Below are positions 52,164 to 64,000 of a stretch of DNA of 64,000 nt, piece after piece (position 1 is the first letter of the stretch; every line of letters begins with the position of its first letter). The notes beneath the pieces are model-generated. The model was not told the origin of the DNA, searched no databases, and was given only the letters and a program-made list of their open reading frames with translations. Both the position numbers and the translations under genes were made by a program. This DNA is from Nemopilema nomurai (taxonomy: Eukaryota; Cnidaria; Scyphozoa; Rhizostomeae; Rhizostomatidae), in NCBI GenBank assembly GCA_003864495.1, contig ML133493.1, positions 3,479,820-3,543,819 on the forward strand, written 5' to 3'.

Positions 52164-54047
52164 ATGGCAAGCAGAAGTCGCCTGATGATCAAGGCATTTC
52201 TGGTTGCCGAAGTTGTATTTTTGGCTGGGTCGTACAGAGTATGGCACAAAATGAACACAAATCAAGGTATGCAATACTGTTATTTAACTGTCAATGAATT
52301 ATCACTGTATTCTATGTAAGTTTGGAGAACTACTACAATGCCCTTCTGCTTATAGAAGTAGTCCTTCGTTATCATTCTCCTCCATTTAATGGCACGCGGT
52401 CTTTGCTGCAAAGAAAATTCAAGTGGCATTGCTTCAGTTTTATGCTTCTGAAATCTCAATAAATCAAAATAAGCAAGGATTTGGCTTCAATTCACTACAT
52501 ATAAAATAGATATGAGTTCTAAAAGATGTCAGTGTGGTACAATATTATTTCACAATTACGATTTATGTGATACTATCATCTCTACATATTACAGCTGAAT
52601 AGCCTCAATTTGCATACAAATGGTCAACAACACTCTCCCATTGGGCTGCTGGACTTTAAGGCACCTTCTGCATAAATTATAAACTATGTTATACAATATC
52701 AATATTTAAGCCTTATTTATATATATTTCAATACATAACCTGTTCCAAAAAGGGTTCAACTGTTCCATAAGAATTTGCATTTTCCTAAAGCCAAGTTTAG
52801 AACACCTTGAAAACTTTGCTAATTATTTGAAAGGAAAATTTCTTGCTCTAGGTATATGCATTCAAAAAACTAGTTTTCATTGACCTGTTTGTCTTGTATA
52901 TGTTTTTCTGCTCTTTTAAGTGTCATCAAGCAGACTTTTGTACATGAAGTGTTTTTATGACCTCATTGGAATCTCAAATAAAAGGGCAAAATCCCTTCAT
53001 TTGACACATACACCCAAGATGTTTACCTCTCTGAAAAGTATGCCAAAGTTGCATAACTGCTAGGAAGAGATGCTATCGCATCAATCAAAATATATAAATT
53101 GATTTTAGAATGCTATCCCCTCATTATTTTTCTTTGTACGTCAAGATTTATGCTATTTAAATGGCTTCACTCCTCCTTAGTTGCTGGGTAAACTATAATG
53201 ATGATAGTTCAATATCAATATCTGGCCAACAAATGGTAGATATTTTACAGTTTCAAATTGATAGCTTAATTTTTTCTTTAGGTTATCGTTTCTGGATGCA
53301 CAACAATTATCCATCTGTGCTGGAAGGTAAGGAATATCTAGTCAAATTAAAAGTTTAATATTCAAAATTGAAGAAGCAGTTATTCAAACACAGTTGTGTG
53401 ACAATTGTTTTATAGTTGAAGATCAAATTTTAGGAAAGTCACACTTCATTCAAAAAGGAATATTTTGTCTTCAAATCAATTAAAGTTAGCTTTTCAATCT
53501 TACCTGGTCATAAGAATTTGAGCCAGCAGGCATTAAAATGTCCTCCCCATTGGTCTGATTACAGATTATAGTGCCCTTAAATAAACAACTTTAATGACAA
53601 CTTCTTTCTGATACAGTTGATCTCTGACACCGGAAAATTGTGGCAGTATTATTTAGTCTATATATACTCAAATGCTAGTGTCACCCCTTTGATCTCCACC
53701 TCCACTAAATTGAATGGCAAAGGCTCCTAGATGGCTGCATACAGTTTCAAAATTATTTTTCCCGACTCTGCCCTGCTAGTTACTACAATAATGTTTGAGG
53801 TTTTTTACCGAAGAAATTGCTCGGTTTTTAAGCAAATTGCCATCTTTAACGATGGTGGTTTTGAATACCATCATGTAATATTTTACCTAAGTTTTGAAAG
53901 GAATAACTTCTATTGAGTGTAACATATTATACTAGCATCAAGGTTTTGACCCTGGCTATCTTTACAGGCTTTTACAGAAGTGGAGAACTTATGGGAATAA
54001 CAGATACAAAAGAAAATGACTTGAAAGCTTGGAATGTTGAACAATAA
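52164..54047 (+). CDS. CEBPZOS: CEBPZOS-like small mitochondrial membrane protein (75 aa)
   Basis: Three exons, 52164-52266, 53282-53326 and 53968-54047 (stop), are joined in phase 1 at GT-AG sites and give 75 residues. Human CEBPZOS is about 80. The order of matching segments follows the family: a short basic start, a single hydrophobic helix (AFLVAEVVFLAGSYRVW, residues 11-27), then KMNTNQ, then NNYPSVLE, then GFYRSGELMGI and a charged tail. The human protein is reported as mitochondrial; its function is poorly known. I chose the Met at 52164 because the family begins a few residues before the helix; an in-frame Met exists at 52074. An AATAAA hexamer (54043-54048) overlaps the stop codon. 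The gene is convergent with the SRA1 homologue, with about 400 bp between the two stop codons. Confidence 0.85.
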
Positions 54048-54231
54048 ATGTATTCCTGGGAATGTATGATATGTTTAAATTATTTATCTCCATCAAGGAA
54101 ATTCCACATCATAAAATCCTGCAAACTGTTTTTGTAGTGTCAACAAATGTATTCAATATGAGGCAAGAATACAAAATACACTTTTTAATTGGTAGTGTGT
54201 GCCTCTAAGGAAACTATTCCCAAAATAAGTT

Positions 54232-54249
54232 TTTATTGCAATTTTTATT
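54232..54249 (-). terminator. Possible poly(A) signals of the SRA1 homologue
   Basis: The minus strand reads AATAAA at 54237-54232 and again at 54249-54244, about 200 nt beyond the stop codon. The distance suits a normal 3' UTR. Cleavage here would leave the gene's transcript short of the convergent CEBPZOS end. Confidence 0.35.
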
Positions 54250-54446
54250 ACTTATAATATCATCTTCAAAAAATGTCATCAAAGCCAGTGTCACAAACCA
54301 ATCTAGAAAGCTGCACAGCATTTGTAACAACAAATGAAATGGACATCATAAGCTGACTAATTTTGCTACATCAAATATGAATTCTAAGATAACATATGTA
54401 TATAATTTATATTTTTCTGGTTAAGTGACATTTTGATGATAATGGT

Positions 54447-57400
54447 TCAAAGGTTTTCACAAGTTGCAATAATCTTCTTTATTCCAACCATCCATTGGCT
54501 GACCTAAAAAACAATATGGTATAAATTAGACCTGATAAACAGCAACAGCTCTCAAATGCGTCTATATCAAAAACGGACTTGATTTTGAACATTGGTAAAG
54601 CAGCTCTCAGATGCATCTATAATCACAATCGAACTTGGTTTTGAAAAATTGGTAAAGAATATGGGGGCTTGACTGTAGCCCAACTTTTGACCAAGGCTAT
54701 AACCTTACAAACATTTTTAGTGCAAAAAGTACAAAAAATGCTTGGTGCAACAGCAAACTTATTAAACTTGCCCAACTATAGGTAGACTTGATGTAACTGT
54801 TCAGTATGGAAGTCATGAGTAGCAAGTTAAGTGATATATTACTTTCTATATATCACAAGCATGTATAACCAAAAAAGGCTGCATATGCATACAACTATAT
54901 CATCATTTTGGGTACAAGCAAAGCACAAGTGTGGCTGTGAGAAGCACATCAAACATATAAGTACCATGCGTATAGCCTTTATACTTTGAATTAATTGCAC
55001 CCACCTCACTTGAATAGTCAACAATTAGAGACTGCTGAACTCTGTTAGCTTCAACATAATTGCCATTTGATATTGCTGCAAGAAATAGAAGCTATTAAAA
55101 TTCTACTACAAGGAAGGACCAATCAAACTTTGGGAAGCCTATACAGGCCAGTATGATACCAGTATGATAAATGATTATATACCAGTTTCATTGTGCTGTT
55201 TTAAAGGCTTCAAGTACTTGAGCAGAAGAAGCTGAGTTTGGAACTTGTTAAGTATATTCTAGTTCTAACAAAGACAGAAAAGGTTGAGTTTCTGAGCTAA
55301 GGATAAATGTTCTTTATGCGTTTTTTATGTCAATGAGCCCTGTGATCATCGCATGGCAAAGAAAATTATTTATGTTTAGCTCACAGTCACTGTTGATTAC
55401 AGAATACAATTTCTGTTTAGATAATTCAGTGATGGTCCAACATAGTCACCCAATTCCTTGGCTTGAACTTACCTACTTTATGACTTTAAGTTCAATCTTT
55501 TACATTGATCAAATATGCTTCCTCGAAGACACTTTCAGTGCAAATTGAGCAGTAGCACACATTCTATTCCTTTCATTTGAAGGGCTATTTTAGTCCTAGC
55601 TTGTCAGACCACATTAATATTACATGGCTAGAAAGGGCAATTAAGATTGGCAGAGACAAAAACTTTTCACTCAAAAAGTACAGTTTTGTGAATGACAGAT
55701 ATTTCTTTCAATAATACTTATGAAAAATTTATGTCTCTTCCAGCTCCCTCGTCCAAAAAATTATGTCTTGGAATTTGAGTAGTATTAATTGCAATAGAAA
55801 ATTTGAGTGAAGACTTTATATTCAATTCAATGATGATATCAGAAAGAAGCTAGAAATGTCTTATTATATTAACAAAAAAGCAACTTTACCTTCAGTCAGG
55901 GAGACAACTTTATTAACAACATCCTGGGACAATTTCTGATTGGTCCACTGCTGTCCTAACACATCAATCTTTATTTTCACGTCATCATAAAGTTTTGCCT
56001 CCAGCTTTACAGAACACTTGTCAAGGGCAAAATACAGCTGGTCCATTATACTTGTGTAAAGTTCAGAATCAATGGCGTCATGAGCTAGTTTTTCTGTTTC
56101 TTGTATTTGGTTTGTTTGCGGGGATGGTGTTCTCTGTCTTGATGTAGATGCAGATGATGATTTCTTAGTATAGTAACCATCCACTGGTGGTGCTGCCAAT
56201 GAAGGTGGTCCATTCATAATTGGCTTGAAATCTGGCAGTGAGTTGCTACGAACATGATGGGAATGATCACAGTTTTCTGTTGTCAAAGATGGCATTGTTT
56301 TGTTCATCTGAGCTTGTCCATTTGTTCTCTCAACTGGAACCATTTGTGTTGGTGGCTCATTACTTGAATATCCGGTCACAGAACTTGCATTGCCAACACT
56401 GAAATTGACCAAAGGGTGGCCTACATGGAAAGAATCAACAGCAGGAGTGCCAGTTTGCTGTAAGATGGCAGACGATTCCCCTACTGTTGCAACCTGTTGT
56501 GGTTGTGTATTGGCATTGAAAAGTGGTGGGGCAATGCTTTGTCCACTTGGAGGTTGTGGAGAAGCACTTAGACTTCTAAACAAATTAGGCATGCTTGCTG
56601 CATGAGGAAGGTGTTGGCTGTGTTGCTGACTTGCATGCACAGGTGGTGTCATTGAACCACTTATTGGCATTGCGCTGTGGCCACTGTATCCACGAGGCAA
56701 CTGAGGGTGTCCATTACCAACTGGTTCATATGGATTTACAGAGCTGTTTGGTGGATGTGGCTGGTGAGCACTTGGATTAAACATGGGTGGGTAGGCATTG
56801 TTCATAGGGGGGGCGCTTGGTTTGAAATTCTGACTTTGATAATAAGTGTTCTGCTGACCATGTACATTTTGGCTTGCTGGGTTCTGCCCAAGTGATAGGT
56901 TTGCCATTCCTGCAAGATGATTTAGGTGATGATGATTTTATATAAATAATCCAAATAAATTATATTAACAATAGAGTTTTCATAACCTTGAAAATGGTTT
57001 TAGTGGAATGCCGAAACTAAATGGGTATGAAATTCCAACACATAATAACAGGAGCTCATCCTAACTTATATTAAAGATTATTTCATAATTTTCATGACTC
57101 TTTAGTCTAAATAACTCTATGGCATGCACATTAAATAGTAAGAAGATTAAAAAAAACAGAAAAGGTTATTCTGTCAAGCTATTGCTTATTTTGTGTTTTT
57201 GCTTAGAGCTAAACATGGGTCAAAGCCTAATTCAAAATTTATCAGTTTAAGTAGGATGAGCAGCATCAAAAGTTAGGTTGGAACTCCAAATGCTTTTGCT
57301 TACAGTGTCCAAAGTGAACCCTTTTTAATGTCTGATTAGTCACTGAATCACATATTTGAGTTGAAATATTATCTATTAACAATTTTTAAGTATATATTTT

Positions 57401-58865
57401 GGGTATGGATGAATAAATAATAGCTCATAAGAATTAAATTCAGTTTTGTTGTTGAGGAATTAAATGCATACGGGCTTGCATTTGCTAGTGCAAATGATAT
57501 TCACTGTAAGAGGAGAAAAACTCATACCAGCATTGATTCCAGGCCCACTAATACAGTCATGTGCCACTCTTTTTCTCAAATCAAGCCTTTTTCGTGGAGT
57601 TGATGCACTTGCTGTTGGTGATGCAAATGCCAAAGTCGGAGGGTCATTCCAGCCACGATCTGAGTTGGCATTACATGCTAGCACTGTGGGAGGCCCTAAG
57701 TTGAAACCAAATTCATTAGAACCAAATATGGTAGAACTTCATGCTTTACTCTAGACAGATTAATAAAAAATGGGTTTATGAAAATAAGTAAAAAAATTAG
57801 TCCTTGTATCACTTTACTTCAGAGAGCTGACTTGACTGTTGCCACTATCTATCTGAAAACTCACTCCTAGTTTAATTTCCAAAGAAAACAATTTGAAAGC
57901 TTAAAAAACCAGAAAATTCATTGCTAATGAATACCAATAAGTTTCCAGATTAACCAGTTTATAGTTTCTTGTTTAATTTCCATTTCTTTATCAATCTCCC
58001 CTAATCCATATTGTTTTCTTGAACCAAAAAGATGTTCTAAATTTTTTCCTACTTCCTCTTGGCAGGTCAAAACTGCTGTTGTAAATAATCTAGTATATAA
58101 ACCTGGAATTTCATAGAATTCACAGAGAAGCACTTAAGTACAACAAAACCTTTAGACAACCTTCTAAGGAACAGTTTAAACAGTTTATTTCGATTTCAAG
58201 CCAAATTTTTCTAAAAGGTGTAGCTAATGCCCAGCCAATAAAAGGTGTAGCCAATGCCAAGCCAGATCTTTTCCCTTTTTTTATTTCTTTGCTACAATAG
58301 CACATTACCTCTCGGAATACTTGATGAAATAAATCTTACAAGATCAGACTAGATGTATGTAAACAGTCGTTATTACAACAAACTGGAAAATCATACTGAT
58401 CGAATCGAACAAAATCATGCTTTTAGGAAATAAACTTTTTAGATTTTGATCTGAAAAAACCTAAAAAGGGATTAATGGGTAATTAAACTAAGAAAAGGCC
58501 TAACATAACAGACCAAAACATCCCAAGTCGAACGCGTAAACACCTCGTGGAACTTTCATCGATAAAAAAGGTATTTGCTTGATTATTAACTTAAGAAAAA
58601 TCCTTTTCTCGTTAACTAGGCACACAACTTTTTCGGCGGACTTCGTAACAACGCCAATCTATGTAGCCATCTTTGTGACCCGTTTCAACACGTATGCTAA
58701 ATTTACGTCATAGAAAATTTCTTGGCAATACTTCCTGAAGTAGAGATCTTTTCGTCATATGATGAAATAGAAGTTATTTACATCACATTACAGTTCACAA
58801 GACACTCAGTTGATGAGATTATTCGCTAAGTAATATATCTTACCGTTGCCCTGATACACAGCCAT
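54447..58865 (-). CDS. SRA1: Steroid receptor RNA activator protein (SRA1) homologue, 445 aa
   Basis: Five minus-strand exons, 58865-58844, 57695-57528, 56909-55890, 55075-55005 and 54503-54447 (stop), sum to 1338 nt in phase, giving 445 residues. The N-terminus has the SRA1 signature RGWNDPP (about residue 19) followed by a basic KRV patch. The C-terminal helical SRA1 domain spans about residues 336-445, with VLGQQWTNQKLS, SLIVDYSSEVSQWMVGIKK and a short Glu-Asn-Leu end. In vertebrates SRA1 protein is a nuclear receptor cofactor, and its domain is also found at the C-terminus of Sec31. Between the two conserved ends lies a 1020-nt exon coding for about 270 residues of Pro/Gln/Ser/Asn-rich low-complexity sequence, which makes this protein almost twice the human length (236). 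No WD40 repeats were seen, so a true Sec31 is unlikely. Confidence 0.88.
54547..54657. repeat. Imperfect 55-bp direct duplication
   Basis: AGCTCTCAAATGCGTCTATAT at 54547 recurs as AGCTCTCAGATGCATCTATA at 54602, and both copies end in TTGGTAAAG. It lies in the last intron of the SRA1 homologue. Confidence 0.7.
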
Positions 58866-60306
58866 TATATGTTTTGGTTGATCAACACGATCACGTAGGC
58901 CCAAGAGAATCAAACTTTCTTTTTCATGCGCAGATTTATCGATAATTTGCATAAATTATGACGGAACTTTCTAGATTCCTCCGCAGAAGCCAGTGCTTGT
59001 TCTTCGCAGAGGTGCAGAATGCAATTCGATCCACAAATTTCCCTGGAATATTAAGATATGTTCACAAAATTTTTGTGTTTTCGTTGAAGCCCGAAAAGTT
59101 GGTGTTGTTTTTCATTGGCATGTGCATGAAACTATTTCCATTAACGAAAGAATAATTCCTCATCACATCATACATGTAAACATGTGATAAACACGTGTCC
59201 ATTTACCCTCAATTTACTGAATAGCATTCAGTGAATACCAGCATGACAAACATGAGTCTTGTTTAAGAGCAGCAGAACCAGCCTGTGTCCATCAAGTGAC
59301 GCACGGAAGGGCCGATCACCAGCGATTTTCCAGTACACAATATTTGTGTATAGTGAAAACGCCAGTCCTTCACCACAAGGAAATTTTCGAGTGTGTTTGT
59401 TGTGTAATTGCGTCTTCATTAAAAATCGGAGCTCGTATTACAACAAGGAATTATTAGTTAAGATTATCTTCATTTTGCACGCAAGCTGAAATTGAATGTT
59501 TGTATCTTGCCTCCGTTGATACTTGAAGGTCAACAGGAGTCCCCTGAAATGTGGTGAGGAATTTGGATGTCAACAGGGGCAAGAGAGACAAGATAAGAGT
59601 GTAAAACACATGCGAATATAGCGTTCATATCTGCAATTGTGTTTTTCGTCATCATAAATCACATCAACATCAGCACCATAAACATTATCGCTTTCATAAA
59701 ATGGCGAGTTTGAGACAAGTTACTTATTTTCTGTCAGTTTTTCTAGAGTTTTGTAGTGATCTACCCCTTCTAAGGTTTCCCTGTCTGCTACAATTGTTGT
59801 ATTCTTGTACATTTTCGCTCTGTTCTTTTCAATTTTCTCATTTTTTCTGTTTCAATATCTAACCTTCAGAACATTTCTTATGGTAGGACATGAAATTTCA
59901 ACTCGTCTTGCCCCCTTCAAAGTCTCGATCTTTTCACTTGACCTTCTTATCCTTATCTGTGCACTGCCTCAAATATAGATACTTTCAGATCTTAACGTAC
60001 TTCTCTGCGTAACCTTGTCTCTACATCTACTCACTGTTTCATTGAAACGAATGCTTCTGTCTATTAAGCAAATGCCATTCATAGTGGGATTTGGTAATCA
60101 TCAGTTTTCACAAGTACTCGTGTGACAACGGGCAGATGATTAGTAGTGGAGAGACTTATTCTATGTGTTGATATGTGCTATGTGCTGTTGATATCTTTCG
60201 AGAACAACCTGTACAATTGTGAGAACAGGCTAGTTGGCGTGTAATTTTCCAGATCCTTTTCCATTTTTTGAAGATTATTGCGGTGATGTCATTCTTCAAT
60301 TCCTTT

Positions 60307-60853
60307 GGTACTCTTTTGTGCTTAATTGTAAGGGGGGGGGTCGAATAAAGAGGGGGGTGGACATTTTCCTAGATTTTCATAAAGCGGAGGGGTCATAATA
60401 AAATGAACTACAGGGAAAATCGTAAATAAGCATCTAAAATGGAGGGGGGGGGGGTTGAAAATAAAATGGTGGGGTGCGATATTGCAAGTGCATTTTTGAT
60501 CAGAGTCGAAAACATGTTAGCTGGTGAACGGCAGAGGCGTAGAGCTCAAGAACGAGAAGCAAAAATATAGAGTTAAAAGACAATTTAAGTATGGATGATG
60601 ACAATGAGTAAACGCTTTTGAAATTTTAAACTCTGATTAATTTTTTCGTAAAAAGATTATTGTATGGAGGCAAACCATTTTTTTTCTGAGAAGTTTTAAA
60701 TGTCTAACATGGGGGTTGATAATAAAATGAGGGGGCTGTTCGTCCTATGAGATTTCCATAAAATGGGGAGGTCATTATAAAATGCTTTGAAGGGTGAAAT
60801 ATTTTGAAAAATGCAATATGACCCTCCCCTACAATTAAGCACACAAGAGTACC
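60307..60853. mobile_element. Poly-G-rich element with ~28-bp terminal inverted repeats
   Basis: The left end reads GGTACTCTTTTGTGCTTAAT and continues through TGTAAGGGG; the right end, reverse-complemented, reads GGTACTCTTGTGTGCTTAAT and TGTAGGGG. The 547-bp interior repeats phrases such as CATAAAATGGGGAGGTCAT and ATAAAATGAGGGGG next to G runs of 8-12. This looks like a MITE, but I could not define a target-site duplication, so the superfamily is open. Confidence 0.6.
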
Positions 60854-61979
60854 GTAATGGAGTCCATGATTTTGTTAAACAATTCCTTAACCCTCTCCGG
60901 GACTTTTCCTCACCAACTGTTATCATTTCAATCATCACGCCATCTTAACATAGGACTTAAATGTTTTTCATTTCCTTGATGGCATGCCCTGTTAACTTCG
61001 GTTTAAAGGTTGTAAGCTTCGTTTTGTCTACATCCTTTAGATTCCGGCACATCAATTTATCATTATTTGTCTCTGTTAACCGTTATCGCTCCAGTGTTTC
61101 TTAATCATGGCATTTATATTTTATGACCCTCTTTTTATGGGAGGCCCTTTTGAGATACTTTTCTGTACTGATTGCCATCGTCTCTAGCTAAAATATTCAG
61201 GGAACGCGACCTGACCCAACAGCAACACAGAAACTTGTCTAATTTCCTCTGTTTTTTTCAAGCGCCATGGATGGTTCAATTTTATGTTCCAAGTTGGCGC
61301 CATCTTTAACTCACTCTTTCCTTAGATAGTGTTTATCTAGGAAGTCTAGAATTTAGATTTTTCGTGATATGATACAAGTAACAATATATTAGATTTAACT
61401 TTTCATTGCGATTTGCAGCTTTCGATTGTGAAAAACAATGTTTTCGGTGAGGGTACATCGAAAGGTTTTTCAATATATGTAAGACCTCAACTACGCCAAG
61501 AATCAAGGGATTTTATACTACCCCTTCATTCATTCAATACGTCAATGCCATTGCAAAGATCTGTTTTCTACATTTTACACTTCTCTATGGCTCAGCAAGG
61601 GAGCCGGGCTATTTTGTGTACCACTAAGAAGCAAAACATTTCCGGTGGGTTTTGACGTATAACTTTCAAAACCAAAAGGCAACTTAAAGGACCCGCTTAT
61701 CTCCACAGTTGGGTAAATGTGGTACAAAGAGCTAAAATGAAACAAGTTCATTACAAATTTGAACAGAACTCTGGAAACCACTTCAAAATGTGCATACAAG
61801 TCCAAGAAAAATATTTTTTGGAAGCATTCTTTATGAAACAAAAGTAGAAGGTGAATTTTAGTGATTGTACGTCATTCCAATTGTGGTCACAACCACGGTC
61901 CGCATGACACAACGTAATAAGATGAATTTAATCCTTCCCACGGCCTAATATCTGCAGAATCGCAGAATGAATAAAGCGA

Positions 61980-62005
61980 ATTATTATTCTAAGTAGAATA
62001 ATAAT
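61980..62005. repeat. Perfect 12-bp inverted repeat
   Basis: ATTATTATTCTA, two bases, then TAGAATAATAAT. It could form a cruciform or hairpin; no function is apparent. Confidence 0.6.
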
Positions 62006-62933
62006 GAACGCATCGCATGCAAACTCTTGTAAGCTTAGGGACATTCCTTTAAAGGGTGGATACGGCGTAAATACCTGAATCAACCATAAATAAAAAGACA
62101 GTCTTTGCAGAGACGCTTGACCTAGGGGCTCAGGGGTAGTTTGCCAACCCTTTTTTCGTAACCAACAGTATACCAGGACAGCATAAAGTCATGTGTACAG
62201 TTTGCTTAAAATTGTCAATCTTGTTGACAGATGGTGCAGAAAAACTGTTTAGTGATATCTGCAATTACATTCTTGCATTACGGTTTGGTTGAGTAGAGGT
62301 CTTTGTTATTTTGAACATCAACGAAAAGGAGTTTCATAACCTACGCTTTTCTATTCGTCCATTTTACATCTTCATCACAGACGAGTTGTTCATTTGTGTT
62401 TAAAGCTTCAAGTGGGTTTTAAAGTCTTGCTAGCAAATTACCTTTTAAACGCAGCCCATGCCAAGGCTGAGTTTATATGACCCCTTTGTCTAGAAATATA
62501 AGGGTGCAAGTGTTATTCTTTGTTCGGCTGTTGCCAACACCCCAGGTGATTTCCCCCTGGTTTTCGTGTGAGAATAAAACGACAGGGTTTTGGATTGCTT
62601 ACAAACCACAACAACAACTAATGGCGATTACGTCAACATGGCCTACAGAGCTTTGGGCGGTCATTCCCACTGCTTTTCCTGGTTTCGAGTATAAACGGCA
62701 TTTACTTAGCAGTCATCATCTTTGGCCCAATACACATGCTCTTGTTGTTGACGTCCACCGATTCGCGATTAAGGTTTGTAAAACACAAGGCTAAACTCTC
62801 AGTAATCGACGCTCAGTTGAGCGAGGTCAAGTAACAACAATGTCGAAGCCCTCACAATCGGATGTGAAATGTTAAGGCTGCACAAGGCAGGGGAATAGAT
62901 ACAACTTGGAGGCAGGTGTAAAGTGGAAGAGCT

Positions 62934-63024
62934 ATGATGAAAAAGACTTTAATGCTCCCATCGTTGCAAGCGGTAGTTTTTCTCTGCTTTGCTGCCCGTT
63001 CTATTTACGGAGTTGCTGAGGACC
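62934..63024 (+). CDS. First coding exon of a secreted protein, truncated by window end
   Basis: ATGATGAAAAAG opens a frame of 30 codons with a classic signal peptide: a Met-Met-Lys-Lys start, a hydrophobic core (LQAVVFLCFAARS), and a likely cleavage after IYG. It ends at GAGGACC before a strong donor GTAAGT. I found no convincing continuation before 64000; joining to the acceptor at about 63379 meets a stop within three codons. The product is therefore unknown. Upstream there is only intergenic sequence. Confidence 0.4.
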
Positions 63025-64000
63025 GTAAGTAAAGTTGATGAAAAATAAAATTGCATGACAGCATTTCCTTTTTTCATAGTTCCGCAAGTGTTTACTAGAA
63101 TTGCATTTTTTGACTCTCTATTTCACAATTTTATGCATTCTCCGGCCACCCGAGGACTATGTTAGCTCAATTTTGTTGTAAATAAATCGTGAAGAAACGA
63201 TGATAAAATGTCGAATGAATTTATAGGTAATTTCCACGATATTTGAACTAAAGAGCACATTGTGTTAACTGTTTATCAATTCAGAAGCTCGGAAAAGGAA
63301 TGTACTAACATTCTAAAAGTATTATCTTAAGACGAATGTAGATGAAGTAACTTTTTGTGTTTTTTCGTCTCCTCGCAGGGTTCGCGTGAACTTTCTTTTT
63401 TTGAAATGATGGTTTATTTGTAAATATTATATTATTGTATTATGTCTTATGGGTAACAACAATGTACATAGACATGTGAGGCGATTCTTAGTGCATAATG
63501 CGATTCTAACACGTCTTTAGTTGCAATATTAATGATAAAATGATGCCTTGTGTTGTTTGTGTTCAGCTCTAAGCTGAACGGAATGTCTTCCCTGCTTAAA
63601 TTCCGCACAATTCTTCATTTTTAGCGAGAATAACTTTTTTGTCTCAAGATTCCCTTGATTTTGTCTATAGTAATTGTCCAGTCGTAAAATGCTCAATTTT
63701 GAAACATCTTCTCCAGTTTGTCTTATTGTGTCATCATGTTTCTTGTTTCCATGAAAGTTGAGTGACCCACATCTAGTGCATTGTGAAGCAAGGTTGTGAT
63801 CCTACATCTAAATAATTTATGCTAACAGAGAAAAGTGGTCTGGGAAGTCTATGACATTGTTGTTTCCACTGAGAAACACTCGGTTATGTTAATATTGCAT
63901 TAGATATGATGTGTTGATATCCCAATTTTAGCAAGAGTTATGTATAATGAATTATTTAAGTATAATGCCTTGATTCAAATTTAAAAATTGTGTAGCAGTA
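63025..64000. other. Probable intron or intergenic tail, nothing recognised
   Basis: AT-rich sequence with no exon-like open stretch. It is probably the first intron of the signal-peptide gene. Confidence 0.4.

Larger units (their letters stand above)
58866..62933. other. Intergenic region with one inverted-repeat element
   Basis: No gene could be supported apart from the element at 60307-60853. The SRA1 promoter should lie at the left end. A plus-strand ATG frame at 58958 runs for 65 codons, divergent from SRA1, but has no recognised homologue. Confidence 0.45.

Noticed and set aside
58958..59155. ATG frame divergent from SRA1 (MTELSRFLRRSQ)
   Set aside because: No donor site with a convincing continuation and no homologue; it could be part of the SRA1 promoter region.

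Overview
This is a eukaryotic, animal-type window: AT-rich, with multi-exon genes, GT-AG introns and abundant intergenic DNA. Gene content points to a cnidarian, most likely an anthozoan and possibly an octocoral. The strongest hint is a 193-residue EF-hand protein resembling anthozoan luciferin-binding and sarcoplasmic calcium-binding proteins. That taxonomic call is an inference.

Layout from left to right. Positions 98-4383 (+) hold the 3' end of an M13 (neprilysin/ECE-type) zinc metallopeptidase; one of its introns carries a 26-copy, 30-bp minisatellite. Positions 6943-11212 (-) hold a small multi-exon coiled-coil gene of unknown identity, pieced together from short phase-compatible exons. 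At 11623-12020 lies a mariner-like MITE, and at 13649 a degenerate tRNA-like element. Positions 14786-17302 (+) encode a putative secreted, cationic, possibly amidated peptide precursor of 95 residues. Positions 21709-23532 (-) encode the EF-hand protein. Positions 23922-25034 are a second copy of the MITE, split by a Harbinger-like MITE; the copy at 11623 gives the pre-insertion site, so the nesting can be read directly. A degenerate ~80-bp tandem array follows near 25.9-26.4 kb.

Positions 31920-49577 (+) hold a complete DENND5-family gene: 27 exons whose lengths sum to an open frame of 1441 residues, with a GC-AG intron and a 57-nt possible cassette exon. Next come a short three-exon CEBPZOS homologue (52164-54047, +) and, convergent to it, an SRA1 homologue (54447-58865, -) with an unusually long low-complexity exon. 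The right end has a poly-G-rich inverted-repeat element (60307-60853) and the first coding exon of a secreted protein running off the window (62934-63024).

The genes do not form a functional cluster. They are ordinary neighbours: ectopeptidase, calcium buffer or ligand carrier, Rab GEF, mitochondrial small protein and nuclear cofactor. The best candidate for something undescribed is the cationic peptide precursor at 14786-17302. All exon boundaries were read by eye from splice signals, codon phase and family resemblance; no alignment or transcript data were available.
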